NCBI RefSeq assembly: GCF_001613065.1
Contig: NZ_BDBQ01000036.1
Coordinates: forward strand, 121,908-185,907
Source of the DNA: Nocardia miyunensis NBRC 108239
GTDB taxonomy: Bacteria > Actinomycetota > Actinomycetes > Mycobacteriales > Mycobacteriaceae
DNA: 64,000 bases
Direction: 5' to 3'
Notes under the pieces: generated by a model
The model's database searches: none
Told to the model about the DNA's origin: nothing
What the model saw: only the letters and a program-made list of their open reading frames with translations
Shown: positions 28,879-41,735 of the stretch, piece after piece
Position numbering within the stretch: position 1 is the first letter of the stretch
How the letters are laid out: each line of letters opens with the position of its first letter
Position numbers and translations under genes: made by a program

Positions 28879-29842
28879 CCGAGAACGGGTCGAATACCGC
28901 TGTGTCACCATCGATTCCGCATGCCGTGGCGGGACTGTCCGCCCTGGACAAGGCGCATGTGCTGGCCGACGCGCTGCCCTGGCTGCAGAAGTTCCGCGAC
29001 ACCGTCGTGGTGGTGAAGTACGGCGGCAACGCCATGATCGACGAGGATCTCAAGCGCGCCTTCGCCGCCGATATGGTCTTCCTGCGCACGGTGGGCGTGC
29101 ATCCGATCGTGGTGCACGGCGGCGGACCGCAGATCAGCGCCATGCTGAAACGCCTCGGTCTACAGGGTGAATTCCGCGGCGGGCTGCGGGTCACCACGCC
29201 CGAGGTGCTCGATGTCGCGCGCATGGTGCTGTTCGGCCAGGTCGGCCGGGAACTGGTCGGGCTGATCAACGCGCACGGACCGTACGGGGTCGGCATTTCC
29301 GGCGAGGATGCGCGGCTGTTCACCGCGACCCGCCGAACCCTCCAAATCGACGGCGAGACAACCGATATCGGCCTGGTCGGCGATGTCACCGCGGTGGACC
29401 CGGAGTCGGTGCTGGACATCGTCCGGGCGGGCCGTATCCCGGTGGTGTCGACCCTGGCCCCCGACGTGGACGGCGTGGTGCACAACGTCAACGCCGATAC
29501 CGCCGCGGGTGCGCTGGCCGCCGCGGTGGGCGCGGAGAAACTGGTCGTGCTGACCGATGTCGAAGGGCTGTACACGAATTGGCCCGACCGGTCCTCGCTG
29601 ACCACGCACATCGACGCCGACGCGCTCGCCGAACTGCTGCCCTCGCTGGGTTCGGGCATGGTGCCCAAGATGGAAGCCTGCCTGCGTGCGGTGCTCGGCG
29701 GCGTGCCGAGCGCGCACGTCATCGACGGACGCGTGCCGCACGCGGTCTTGCTGGAACTGTTCACCGGGGAGGGGATCGGTACGATGATCTCGCCCTCGAC
29801 CCCACCGCGGACCACCGAGTCGCAGGAGGGCACGGAAAACCC

Positions 29843-29846
<4 letters not shown>
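28875..29846 (+). CDS. argB: Acetylglutamate kinase
   Basis: Phosphorylates N-acetylglutamate, the step usually inhibited by arginine. The 323-aa amino-acid-kinase protein has [10 protein letters not shown] (about 49-58), V-H-G-G-G-P-Q-I and the late G-M-V-P-K-M-E-A-C. The N-terminal extension with a helix (about residues 10-40) is of the kind found in arginine-sensitive hexameric enzymes. ATG 28875 overlaps the argJ stop by four bases. Confidence 0.97.
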
Positions 29847-31995
<2,149 letters not shown>

Positions 31996-32008
31996 ACGGC
32001 AGACGTTC

Positions 32009-32533
32009 GTGAGTACCGTGGACCGAGCTAGCGCCGAGCCGAACAGATCCGGCCCGGCGACCGCCCGCACGCGTGCCGGCCGCCAGCAGCGCATCGTGGA
32101 GATCCTGTCCGGCCACGCGGTGCGCAGCCAGACCGAACTGGCCGCGCTGCTCGCCGAGGCAGGCATCGAGACCACCCAGGCGACGTTGTCGCGAGATCTG
32201 GACGAACTCGGCGCGGTGAAGCTGCGGGCCGCGGACGGCGGCGCGGGTGTCTACGTCGTGCCCGAGGACGGCAGTCCGGTTCGCGGGGTCACCGGCGGCA
32301 CCGACCGGCTGTCCAAACTGCTCGGCGACCTGCTCGTCTCCACCGACCACAGCGGCAATATCGCGGTCCTGCGCACACCGCCCGGCGCGGCGCATTTCCT
32401 GGCCAGTGCGCTCGATCGCGCCTCGCTGCCGGAGATCGTGGGCACCATCGCCGGGGACGACACCATCGCCGTGATCGCCCGCGAGCCGCTCACCGGGGCG
32501 GAATTGGCCGCCAAGATCGAGCAGTGGGCCTGA
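32009..32533 (+). CDS. argR: Arginine repressor
   Basis: ArgR senses arginine and binds ARG boxes. The 174-aa protein has an N-terminal winged helix (about 22-90) with S-Q-T-E-L-A-A-L-L and [11 protein letters not shown], and a C-terminal hexamer/arginine domain (about 100-172) with G-T-I-A-G-D-D-T-I, where the two Asp contact arginine. GTG 32009. As the last gene of the operon it is under its own control via the site at 26576, and it should also act on the twin site before argG. Confidence 0.96.
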   Translation: MSTVDRASAEPNRSGPATARTRAGRQQRIVEILSGHAVRSQTELAALLAEAGIETTQATLSRDLDELGAVKLRAADGGAGVYVVPEDGSPVRGVTGGTDRLSKLLGDLLVSTDHSGNIAVLRTPPGAAHFLASALDRASLPEIVGTIAGDDTIAVIAREPLTGAELAAKIEQWA

Positions 32534-32537
32534 CACG

Positions 32538-32567
32538 CCGAATCGGTTGGGCGGTAACGGTATTCGG
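32538..32567. terminator. Weak hairpin between argR and MFS gene
   Basis: CCGAAT (32538-32543) and ATTCGG (32562-32567) form a 6-bp stem with an 18-base loop in the 42-base gap between convergent genes. It may end either transcript; the stem is short. Confidence 0.35.
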
Positions 32568-32575
32568 ATCGGCCG

Positions 32576-33889
32576 TCAGTCCGGCAGTACCTGCCCGCGG
32601 GTCTCCGGGGCCAGCCCGACCATGCCGATGCCGATCAGGAAGACGACCGCGGTCGCGCTCAGCGGGATGGCCAGCGAGCCGCTCGCGTGGATGCCGTAAC
32701 CGATGAGAAATGTTCCCGCGGCCGCGAACCAGCGCGAGAGCGTCGTGGTGAACGCGAACGCCGTGGCGCGCATCCGGGTCGGATATTGTTCGGGCAGCCA
32801 GATGGTGAAGATCGCGAAATTCGCCCCGCCGAGCCCGAGCACCGGCAGGAATACGAAGGTCAGCACGATCGAATGCATCGGGTAGGCGATTCCGTAGACC
32901 CCGACCGCACCGACGGCCATCAGCACGAACAGTCCGGCCAGCGTGGCCCGCCGCCCGAATCGGTCCGCCAGTCGCGGAATCACCACGCAGCCGATGATCG
33001 TGAACGCGGCCACCGTCATCGAGGAGATCCCGGCCAGCCGCACCGTCCCGGACGAGCCGTAACCCGCGTGATGCGCCAGATCGGTGATCGCGGTGGGCAC
33101 ATACGTCGACCCGGCCCACAGCCCGATCACGCAGACCACCAGTAGCGCCAGATTGCCGAGGGTGCGCGCCCGATAGGGCGGGGTCAGCACGTCGATCACC
33201 GGCTGCCAGAACGATTTTCGCTCCTGCTCGGCCGAATCCTTCTGCCAGCGTTCGGGTTCGGGCGTGGTGCGGCGAATGATGAAGACCGCCAGCGCCGGAA
33301 TACCGCCGATCAGGAACATGCCCCGCCAGCCCAGTTGCGGCCCGGCCGCGAGATACAGCGCCGAGACGATCAGCACGCCGATGTAGGCGGCCGAATGCAT
33401 CAGCCCGCCGAAACGCGCACGCACCCGTTCGGGCAGCACCTCGGCCAGAAGCGTTCCCGCCATTGCCCATTCGCCCCCGACGCCGATCGCCGCGAGGAAT
33501 CGGAAGGCGTTCCACTCCCACAGGTTGGTCGCCAGTCCCGCCAACGCGGTGAACACGCCGTACATCGCGATGGAGGCCGTCATCGCGGGCATCCGGCCGA
33601 AGCGATCGGCCAGCGGCCCCCAGATCGCCGAACAGCCCCAGCCGAGCAGGAACAGCGCCGCGCTGATCTGGCCGTACCAGCCGATATTCGCCGATGTCGC
33701 GGCGATGCCCGCGCGCGGCAGCAGTGCGGTCATCGTGGGCGCGAGTACCAGCCCGAACACGGTCCAGTTGAAACCGTCCATCGCCCAGCCGCCGAAAGAT
33801 CCCCAGAACGCACGGCGTTGCGCCGAGGTCAGCGGAGGCGCGGGGGCGTCGCGGGAGGCGGCCTGTGCGGGATCGTCGTCGATCGTCAC
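32576..33889 (-). CDS. MFS transporter, metabolite:H+ symporter type
   Basis: The 437-aa membrane protein has 12 hydrophobic spans and the MFS signature twice: L-A-D-R-F-G-R-M after span 2 and L-A-D-R-F-G-R-R after span 8. The acidic-turn G-G-E-W in span 4 is typical of sugar/organic-acid symporters of the AAHS or SHS groups. GTG 33889 is the first fitting start. A palindrome at 33937-33952 lies 48 bases upstream. Substrate unknown; aromatic or carboxylic acids are the usual cargo. Confidence 0.88.
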   Translation of the reverse strand: MTIDDDPAQAASRDAPAPPLTSAQRRAFWGSFGGWAMDGFNWTVFGLVLAPTMTALLPRAGIAATSANIGWYGQISAALFLLGWGCSAIWGPLADRFGRMPAMTASIAMYGVFTALAGLATNLWEWNAFRFLAAIGVGGEWAMAGTLLAEVLPERVRARFGGLMHSAAYIGVLIVSALYLAAGPQLGWRGMFLIGGIPALAVFIIRRTTPEPERWQKDSAEQERKSFWQPVIDVLTPPYRARTLGNLALLVVCVIGLWAGSTYVPTAITDLAHHAGYGSSGTVRLAGISSMTVAAFTIIGCVVIPRLADRFGRRATLAGLFVLMAVGAVGVYGIAYPMHSIVLTFVFLPVLGLGGANFAIFTIWLPEQYPTRMRATAFAFTTTLSRWFAAAGTFLIGYGIHASGSLAIPLSATAVVFLIGIGMVGLAPETRGQVLPD

Positions 33890-33936
33890 GGTGTAACTCG
33901 TTTCCAGGTGCTGCCGTACCGCGGTCCGCCGCGGTG

Positions 33937-33971
33937 GTGTGATCGCTCACACACTAACCGGAGATATCCGG
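33937..33971. promoter_or_regulatory. Palindromes upstream of the MFS gene
   Basis: GTGTGA, TCGC, TCACAC (33937-33952) is a perfect-armed palindrome. Five bases on, CCGGA, 4 bases, TCCGG lies at 33958-33971. The second, extended to AACCGGAGATATCCGG, recurs exactly (opposite strand) at 53024-53039 before the alkyl sulfatase gene. Likely regulator sites for the MFS gene; the proteins are unknown. Confidence 0.5.
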
Positions 33972-34151
33972 CTTCCGCAGGACTCCGGGCGAGCCGAAAT
34001 GCCGACGGGAGTCTTCGTGTGCCCCTTTCGGTAGCCTCGCGAACGTGAAATCCGTTACCTGCGGTACCAATTGAATGCTCGGCCGGTCGGCGATACTGTA
34101 TGCAAACGCATGAATCACGTGCGGTTGTCGACGATGTGGAGGCCCTGACTC

Positions 34152-35081
34152 GTGCGGATTACGGTATTCGGGGCGGGTGGAATCGGACTGTACTTCGCCG
34201 GGATGCTGGCGCGCGCCGGTCATCAGGTGACGGTGGTCGGGCGGGAGGAGACCGTCCGGGCCGCGGCGGCGGGGCCGCTGCTGGTTTCGCGTGCGGGAGA
34301 AGAGAGTTCGGTACCCGACGTGCAGGTGGTCACCGAACTCGCTCCCGGTGGCGATCCGGCCGATCTGGTGATCGTCGCGGTGAAGGCGTGGCAGGTTCGC
34401 GATGTCGCCGAGGCGCTGGAACCGGTCGTCGGTCCGGAGACCACGATCCTGCCGTTGCAGAATGGCGTCGAGGCGGTCAGCGATCTGGCCGCGGTACTGG
34501 GCTCCGAGCGCGTCCTCGGCTGCACCTGCGTCGTGATCGCCGAACGTGTCGAGCCCTGGTCGGTGCGCTGCCTCGGCGCGCACGCCGCGGTGGAAATCGG
34601 TGCGCTGGCACCGGATTCGGCCGAACGTGTCGAAGCGGTGGTCGAGGCGCTGACCCCGGCGGGTATCACGGTGACCCGCACCAGCGACATCGAAGCGACC
34701 CTGTGGCGCAAGCTGATGCTGATCTCCTCTTATGGCGGGGTCGGCGCGTTGGCCCGCCAGCCCGTCGGGGTCGTCTCCAGCGAACCCGAGACCGTCGCGC
34801 TGGTGCGCGCGGCGATGGCCGAGGTGCTCGAGGTGGCCCGCGCCCGGGGTATCGCGCTGGACGAACACGACGTCGATCAGATGATGAAGATCTACGCGGG
34901 CTTCGGTCCGGAGACCACCGCATCGATGCAGCGTGATCTGGCCGCGGGCCGTCCGTCGGAACTGCACTACCAGAGTGGCGCGGTCGTCCGGTTCGGCAGG
35001 GCCGCAGGTATTGCCACGCCGATCCACCAGACGATCTACGCCTCGCAGTTGCCCTCGGAGACGCTCGCCCGGGAGCGGTAG
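34152..35081 (+). CDS. Ketopantoate reductase family protein
   Basis: The 309-aa protein starts at GTG 34152 with the NADP motif F-G-A-G-G-I-G-L-Y (about 5-13). It carries A-V-K-A-W, the L-P-L-Q-N-G-V block and the W-R-K-L-M segment with the conserved Lys, then a helical C-terminal domain (about 175-305). The family includes PanE of pantothenate synthesis, but actinobacteria often have several paralogs, so the reaction may be on another 2-keto acid. No other pan gene nearby. Confidence 0.85.
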   Translation: MRITVFGAGGIGLYFAGMLARAGHQVTVVGREETVRAAAAGPLLVSRAGEESSVPDVQVVTELAPGGDPADLVIVAVKAWQVRDVAEALEPVVGPETTILPLQNGVEAVSDLAAVLGSERVLGCTCVVIAERVEPWSVRCLGAHAAVEIGALAPDSAERVEAVVEALTPAGITVTRTSDIEATLWRKLMLISSYGGVGALARQPVGVVSSEPETVALVRAAMAEVLEVARARGIALDEHDVDQMMKIYAGFGPETTASMQRDLAAGRPSELHYQSGAVVRFGRAAGIATPIHQTIYASQLPSETLARER

Positions 35082-35103
35082 CCGGACGCAGCGCCTACCC
35101 TGT

Positions 35104-35208
35104 TCCAAGACGAGGTTCTCTGTACCTGGTTCCGCCGACCCGGTAGGAACGTCAACTCCAAAGGGCGAGACTTCGGGGGCCGCGAACCCGCCGGAGCGAA
35201 GCGGAGGC
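35104..35208 (+). repeat. Dispersed structured element, internally deleted copy R2
   Basis: Shares the 5' flank of copy R3 (ACCTGGTTCC then a C/A-rich segment) and the 3' end: the GGGGGCCGCGAACC arm followed by the tail CGGAGCGAAGCGGAGGC (35192-35208). The 5' arm and apical loop are missing, so the full helix cannot form. A shorter local hairpin, ACTTCGG with CCGAAGT, is possible. Ends 23 bases before the next gene. Confidence 0.65.
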
Positions 35209-35231
35209 CGAAGTTACAGCCAGGAGGAACT

Positions 35232-35426
35232 GTGCGGCGCGTGATCAGCGTGGTGGTGGGTGTGGTGTTGTGCCTGGTCGGGGCGCTGTGGATCGGGCAG
35301 GGCACCGGTAACGTGAGCGGCTCGCCGATGACCGGCCACTCCCAGTGGACGTATCTGGGCGTCGTTCTCATCCTGGTCGGCGTCGTGGCGGTCGTCTCCG
35401 CGTTCTATCGGAGACGAACACGCTGA
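35232..35426 (+). CDS. Small two-span membrane protein (64 aa)
   Basis: GTG 35232 follows a strong AGGAGGAACT site. Two hydrophobic helices (about residues 4-22 and 40-58) flank a short Gly/Ser/Thr loop with G-Q-G-T-G and M-T-G-H; the C-terminus is Arg-rich (R-R-R-T-R) and so cytosolic. I recognise no named family. Such proteins often join larger membrane complexes. A deleted copy of the dispersed element lies just upstream. Confidence 0.75.
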   Translation: MRRVISVVVGVVLCLVGALWIGQGTGNVSGSPMTGHSQWTYLGVVLILVGVVAVVSAFYRRRTR

Positions 35427-35485
35427 TCAGGCAGGGATGTGTGGTGGCCCGGCGGTCGGTTCCGGGTGCCGGACCACCATGAGTG

Positions 35486-35641
35486 CTAGGCGAGCGGGTA
35501 TTGCCCCGGCGGGACGCCGCCGCCACCGCCGCCGTACGTACCCGAATTCAACAGATCGCCGATGATCTGCACGACGGCCTGCCCCAGGGACAGCACGTCA
35601 TCACCGATCAGCTCGAAGAAACTCCCGATACTCGAAAACAT
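35486..35641 (-). CDS. Small amphipathic peptide, possible PorA/PorH-like
   Basis: The 51-aa product starts at ATG 35641 with AAGGG eight bases upstream (minus strand). Residues 1-30 would form an acidic amphipathic helix with Phe, Leu, Ile and Val on one side and Asp, Glu, Ser on the other; the rest is a poly-Gly linker and a short Pro/Gln tail. There is no signal peptide. Size, acidity and lack of a signal recall the PorA/PorH outer-membrane channel peptides of Corynebacterium, but I see no sequence match. A longer N-terminal extension of the frame is unlikely. Confidence 0.6.
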   Translation of the reverse strand: MFSSIGSFFELIGDDVLSLGQAVVQIIGDLLNSGTYGGGGGGVPPGQYPLA

Positions 35642-35789
35642 CTGGATCGCCCTTCTGCCGCCGGACCGCTGGCCCTTCCAGGCTCGCACACGCGCCCATG
35701 TTGACGTGGCAATCTCGTTGAACACCTTCGGTTTTCACGGCAATTGTCCGTATTGGGCGGAGTATCGCCTCCTGTCGCGGCCCACACCG

Positions 35790-35944
35790 CACACCTGGTT
35801 CCACCAGCCCGGGACAACGCCAACCCCAAGGTTCGCGGCCCGTCTCGCCGTTCGGACGCGTGGCGGGTGCGAGGAACGAGTGCCCGACACGGGCCGAACG
35901 GCGAGACCCAGGGGGCCGCGAACACGCCGGAGCGAAGCGGAGGC
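35790..35944 (+). repeat. Dispersed structured element, full copy R3
   Basis: The outer stem GTTCGCGGCCC (35831-35841) pairs with GGGCCGCGAAC (35913-35923). The inner stem GTCTCGCCGTTCGG (35842-35855) pairs perfectly with CCGAACGGCGAGAC (35894-35907). The bulge CCAGG (35908-35912) lies on the 3' side. The 38-base loop is almost identical to that of copy R4, and the tail CGGAGCGAAGCGGAGGC (35928-35944) is shared by all copies. It ends 23 bases before the argG promoter module. The 465-base stretch 35642-36107 otherwise holds only that module and the argG leader. Confidence 0.85.
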
Positions 35945-35967
35945 AGAAGATACGGCATACCCCCAGT

Positions 35968-36002
35968 TATGAATGGGCTTGCATCGTCGTGCATAATCAT
36001 TT
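35968..36002 (+). promoter_or_regulatory. argG promoter with ArgR box
   Basis: Bases 35968-36000 match the argC module (26576-26608) at 30 of 33 positions, including the TATGAATGGG start and the TG-CATAAT -10 (35992-35997). Transcription would begin near 36003-36005, giving either a leader of about 105 bases to the ATG at 36108 or a leaderless start at GTG 36003. Confidence 0.8.
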
Positions 36003-36107
36003 GTGCGTGGTGCGGGCCGCCTGGGGAGTGGGGCGGGGAGCGCCGCGGGCCCGGCGAAGCGGGCACACAGACTTGGATACGCACGAATTACTCGAGGAGT
36101 TACAGAC

Positions 36108-37310
36108 ATGGCCGATCGCGTCGTACTCGCCTACTCCGGCGGGCTGGACACCTCCGTTGCCATCAGCTGGATCGGCAAGGAGACCGGGGCCGAGGTCGTC
36201 GCGGTCGCGATCGATCTGGGTCAGGGCGGCGAGGATATGAACGTCGTGCGCCAGCGCGCGCTGGACTGCGGCGCCGTCGAGGCGGTCGTGGTCGACGCGC
36301 GCGAGGAGTTCGCCGACGACTACTGCCTCCCAACCGTGCAGGCCAACGCGCTCTACCAGGGCCAGTACCCGCTGGTCTCGGCGATCAGCCGCCCGCTGAT
36401 CGTCAAGCACCTGGTCGAGGCCGCGAAGTTCCACGGCGCCAGCACCGTCGCGCACGGCTGCACCGGCAAGGGCAACGACCAGGTTCGCTTCGAGGTCGGC
36501 ATCGGCGCGCTGGCACCCGACCTGAACGTCATCGCCCCGGTTCGCGACTACGCCTGGACCCGGGAGAAGGCCATCGCCTTCGCCGAGGAGAACTCGCTGC
36601 CGATCAACGTCACCAAGAAGTCGCCGTTCTCCATCGACCAGAACGTCTGGGGCCGCGCGGTCGAGACCGGCTTCCTCGAGGACCTGTGGAACGCCCCGAC
36701 CAAGGACGTCTACGACTACACCGTCGACCCGACGATCAACTTCGAGGCCCCGGACGAGCTGGTCGTCAGCTTCGACAAGGGTGTGCCGGTGGCCATCGAC
36801 GGCCGCCAGGTCACCGTGCTCGAGTCGATCGTGGAGCTGAACCGGCGCGCGGGACGTCAGGGCGTGGGCCGGTTGGACATGGTCGAGGACCGGCTGGTCG
36901 GCATCAAGAGCCGCGAGATCTACGAGGCTCCGGGCGCGATCGCGCTGATCACCGCGCATCAGGCGTTGGAGAACGTCACCCTGGAGCGGGAACTGGGCCG
37001 GTACAAGCGGCAGGTCGAGCAGCGCTGGGGCGAGCTGGCCTACGACGGCCTGTGGTACTCCCCGCTCAAGCGCGCCCTGGACGCGTTCGTGCGCGACACC
37101 CAGGAGCACGTCACCGGCGATATCCGCCTGGTGCTGCACGGCGGCAACGTCGTGGTGAACGGCCGTCGCAGCGAGGAGTCGCTGTACGACTTCAACCTGG
37201 CCACCTACGACGAGGGCGATTCCTTCGACCAGTCGCTGGCCAAGGGCTTCGTGCAGATCCACGGCCTGTCCTCGAAGGTCGCCGCACGCCGGGATCTGAA
37301 CAAGAAGTAA
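36108..37310 (+). CDS. argG: Argininosuccinate synthase
   Basis: Condenses citrulline and aspartate using ATP. The 400-aa protein begins [16 protein letters not shown], with the ATP-binding S-G-G-L-D-T-S (10-16). Further conserved parts are [12 protein letters not shown] and [12 protein letters not shown] 36108 has GAGGAG eight bases upstream. The frame is open back to GTG 36003, right at the predicted transcription start; that 35-codon extension is rich in Arg, Gly and Ala and lies outside the family alignment. Separate transcript from argCJBDFR but sharing its ArgR module. Confidence 0.97.
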   Translation: MADRVVLAYSGGLDTSVAISWIGKETGAEVVAVAIDLGQGGEDMNVVRQRALDCGAVEAVVVDAREEFADDYCLPTVQANALYQGQYPLVSAISRPLIVKHLVEAAKFHGASTVAHGCTGKGNDQVRFEVGIGALAPDLNVIAPVRDYAWTREKAIAFAEENSLPINVTKKSPFSIDQNVWGRAVETGFLEDLWNAPTKDVYDYTVDPTINFEAPDELVVSFDKGVPVAIDGRQVTVLESIVELNRRAGRQGVGRLDMVEDRLVGIKSREIYEAPGAIALITAHQALENVTLERELGRYKRQVEQRWGELAYDGLWYSPLKRALDAFVRDTQEHVTGDIRLVLHGGNVVVNGRRSEESLYDFNLATYDEGDSFDQSLAKGFVQIHGLSSKVAARRDLNKK

Positions 37311-37331
37311 TTTATCGGGTAGCCGTGCGCG

Positions 37332-37356
37332 CCGCCCGCCCTCGATCGCCGGGCGG
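37332..37356 (+). terminator. argG terminator
   Basis: CCGCCCG (37332-37338) pairs with CGGGCGG (37350-37356) across an 11-base loop, 21 bases after argG. Confidence 0.6.
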
Positions 37357-37456
37357 TCGGCGTTCGTCGGTGACCGGATTTCCGTCGGCCGTGGGAACAC
37401 GTCCCCGCGTCGGCGGCGACTTCCCCGCGTGGGCGGGATGAGCCCAGGAGGTGCTC

Positions 37457-39842
<2,386 letters not shown>

Positions 39843-39989
39843 GCTCGGCCCGCCTGTTGCCGGGGATTTCCCGATGAAGGCTCGGTGAGCGAGGCGCTCG
39901 GGCAGGGGAGGCGGCGCCCGACGTACTGTGACTGTGACGAAGGGAGCAGCTGTGGTTGTCGAGCTGTGTGTCGGCCAGGGTGTCGGGGT

Positions 39990-40592
39990 ATGACGAATTC
40001 TGCTGTCGCCGAGCGGATTCGCGGCAATATGGTGGGATTCGAGCGGATCGCCGCGACGGGTGGGCGCGCGGCGGCCGTGGTGATCTGCGTCGTCGATGAT
40101 CCCGACGAGCCGCACGTACTGCTGATCCGGCGGGCGTATCGCGGAATGAACAGTGGTCAGTGGGCATTTCCCGGCGGCAAGATCGATCCCGATGAGAGCG
40201 CGGTGGCGGCCGGGCTGCGCGAGGTCCGGGAGGAGATCGGGCTGGATCTCGCCGAGTCGGATGTGCTCGGGGTGCTGGACGATTTCGTCACCGACTCCGG
40301 ATTCGTCATGACCCCGTTCGTCGCCCTGACCTGTGCCCCAGCGCGATTGGACCCCAACCCCGACGAGGTCGATTCGGTCCACCGGGTCACCCTGGAACGC
40401 CTGGTCGGCGATGATCTGCCGCGCTGGACGACCACCCCGTCCGGAGTTCGGCTGTTGCAGATGCCGCTGCGGGAGCGGATGACCATCCACGCACCCACCG
40501 GCGCGATCCTGTACCAGTTCCGCGAGGTGGCCCTGCTGGGTCGGCACACCCGGGTCGGTGATCTGCACCAGCCCGAGTTCACCCGCGAATGA
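39990..40592 (+). CDS. Nudix hydrolase, CoA pyrophosphatase-like
   Basis: The 200-aa protein has a full Nudix box, G-G-K-I-D-P-D-E then R-E-V-R-E-E-I-G (about residues 62-85), which binds Mg2+ for cleaving nucleoside diphosphates linked to other groups. The segment before it, V-L-L-I-R-R-A-Y-R-G-M-N-S-G-Q-W, resembles the CoA-pyrophosphatase branch. ATG 39990 is chosen because the Cys-rich upstream extension (from 39885) is not family sequence. Substrate uncertain. Confidence 0.87.
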   Translation: MTNSAVAERIRGNMVGFERIAATGGRAAAVVICVVDDPDEPHVLLIRRAYRGMNSGQWAFPGGKIDPDESAVAAGLREVREEIGLDLAESDVLGVLDDFVTDSGFVMTPFVALTCAPARLDPNPDEVDSVHRVTLERLVGDDLPRWTTTPSGVRLLQMPLRERMTIHAPTGAILYQFREVALLGRHTRVGDLHQPEFTRE

Positions 40593-40601
40593 TGGTGTGC
40601 C

Positions 40602-41144
40602 ATGCCTGAATACCACGGCCCCTGCCGGATCATCGTCACCTCCGTCGAGGCCCTGTTCCCGCAACGGGTGGCGGTTCGCGTGGGCAGCCAGCGGCACACC
40701 TACGCGGCCGTGCTTCCGGGCACGCCGGGTGCGTCGTGCGGGATCGATGAGGACAGTTGGGAATTGCTGCTACAGCATTGGGTCGACGGGGGATGGCGGT
40801 CGAATATTCGCCTCCTCATCGATGACTGGATCGCCGATGGCAATGTCGAGCGTCAGGTGATTCGCAGCAAGGACCGCGACTGGCCGCAGGACCGCGCCGA
40901 ACGCAATCTGGTGGTCACCCTGGAACGCGATATCGAGGTCGATCGCCGGCCCGACCGCGACCGGAACCGCCCGATCGCGGCCCCCCGCGCCTCGGCCATC
41001 CAGCCCGATGAGCATTCCCCGCAACAGTATTCGTCCCCCTTGCGCGCAGCGTCGGCAGTCGATCGCCCCACCCCGCGGCCGACCCGCCGCACCGTTCGCC
41101 CGACTCGTGCGGACCCGGCCGCCGGAACCGGCACGCAGCGGTAG
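40602..41144 (+). CDS. Unknown protein (180 aa)
   Basis: ATG 40602 lies nine bases after the Nudix gene and is probably co-transcribed. The N-terminal part (1-105) is a compact mixed alpha/beta region with many Trp and Asp; the C-terminal third is a low-complexity tail rich in Arg, Pro, Thr and Ser. The tail runs into a stretch whose other frame encodes an SMR-transporter remnant, so it may have been extended by a rearrangement. No recognised family. Confidence 0.6.
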   Translation: MPEYHGPCRIIVTSVEALFPQRVAVRVGSQRHTYAAVLPGTPGASCGIDEDSWELLLQHWVDGGWRSNIRLLIDDWIADGNVERQVIRSKDRDWPQDRAERNLVVTLERDIEVDRRPDRDRNRPIAAPRASAIQPDEHSPQQYSSPLRAASAVDRPTPRPTRRTVRPTRADPAAGTGTQR

Positions 41145-41254
41145 CCGCCATCGGCGCGATGTTCCTGCGAGAAAGTCTCACCCTGATCCAACTCGGCGGA
41201 ATAACCCTGGTGATCCTCGGCGTCCTGGCCCTGGAACTCGGCCGAGCCCACTGA
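41135..41254 (+). pseudogene. C-terminal remnant of an SMR (EmrE-type) transporter
   Basis: In one frame the DNA reads A-A-V-A-A-I-G-A-M-F-L-R-E-S-L-T-L-I, then Q-L-G-G-I-T-L-V-I-L-G-V-L-A-L-E-L-G-R-A-H and a stop. This matches the last helix-and-a-half of small multidrug resistance proteins: F-x-x-E-S-L then G-I-x-L-I-x-x-G-V. No start, first helices or catalytic Glu remain, so only about 40 of roughly 107 codons survive. It overlaps the end of the preceding unknown gene in another frame. Confidence 0.65.
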
Positions 41255-41363
41255 CCACCCACTCGATCGCAGGAAGCTCTAAGTGGGCGAGGACCATGTG
41301 AGCGCCCAGCTTCTGGACCTGTTTCGCTCTCGGGATTCTGTGGCCGACGCCCTTGTCCTGAAT

Positions 41364-41379
41364 ATAACGTCTGTGTTAT
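41364..41379. promoter_or_regulatory. Promoter/operator of the toxin-antitoxin pair
   Basis: The palindrome ATAAC (41364-41368), 6 bases, GTTAT (41375-41379) covers both a -10-like TATAAC (41363-41368) and the toxin start codon (41378). With the start ten bases after the -10, the mRNA is probably leaderless, and the antitoxin could block it by binding here. Confidence 0.6.
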
Positions 41380-41722
41380 GAATTGGGGAGAGGTTGAACT
41401 CGAGCCGGAGGTGAAGCGGTGGTTCTTATCGCTCGCTCGAGACGATCAGGAGACCGTGATCTTCTACGTCGATCAATTGGCCGAGCGCGGAGTGCTGTTG
41501 GGAGAGCCGTACACCAAACAGTTGGATGGAAAGCTGCGGGAACTGCGCTTCTATCTGGCGCGCGATTCCGTACGGATCACATACTGGATTGCTTCGGGAC
41601 GACGCATCATCCTGTTGATCGTGTTTCGCAAGCATCGGATGCGGGAGACCGCCGAGATAGCGCGGGCGAAGCGTGCGATGATCCGCTGCATCGCCGAGGC
41701 GCATGCCGTCGAGGAGGAATAG
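41378..41722 (+). CDS. HigB/RelE-type toxin
   Basis: The 114-aa protein belongs to the phage-derived Gp49/HigB-like RelE group of mRNA-cleaving toxins. Marks are the E-L-E-P-E-V-K-R-W-F start, L-D-G-K-L-R-E-L-R-F (about 50-59), and the basic I-L-L-I-V-F-R-K-H-R-M-R-E-T segment. ATG 41378 is inside the operator palindrome. The toxin comes first and an XRE antitoxin follows after 13 bases, the usual HigBA order. Confidence 0.85.
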   Translation: MNWGEVELEPEVKRWFLSLARDDQETVIFYVDQLAERGVLLGEPYTKQLDGKLRELRFYLARDSVRITYWIASGRRIILLIVFRKHRMRETAEIARAKRAMIRCIAEAHAVEEE

Positions 41723-41735
41723 GTGAATAGGTCCC

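Noticed and set aside
35735..36109. Short open frames across repeat R3
   Set aside because: They translate a palindromic repeat in several frames, have no ribosome site, and similar frames appear over R4 for the same reason.
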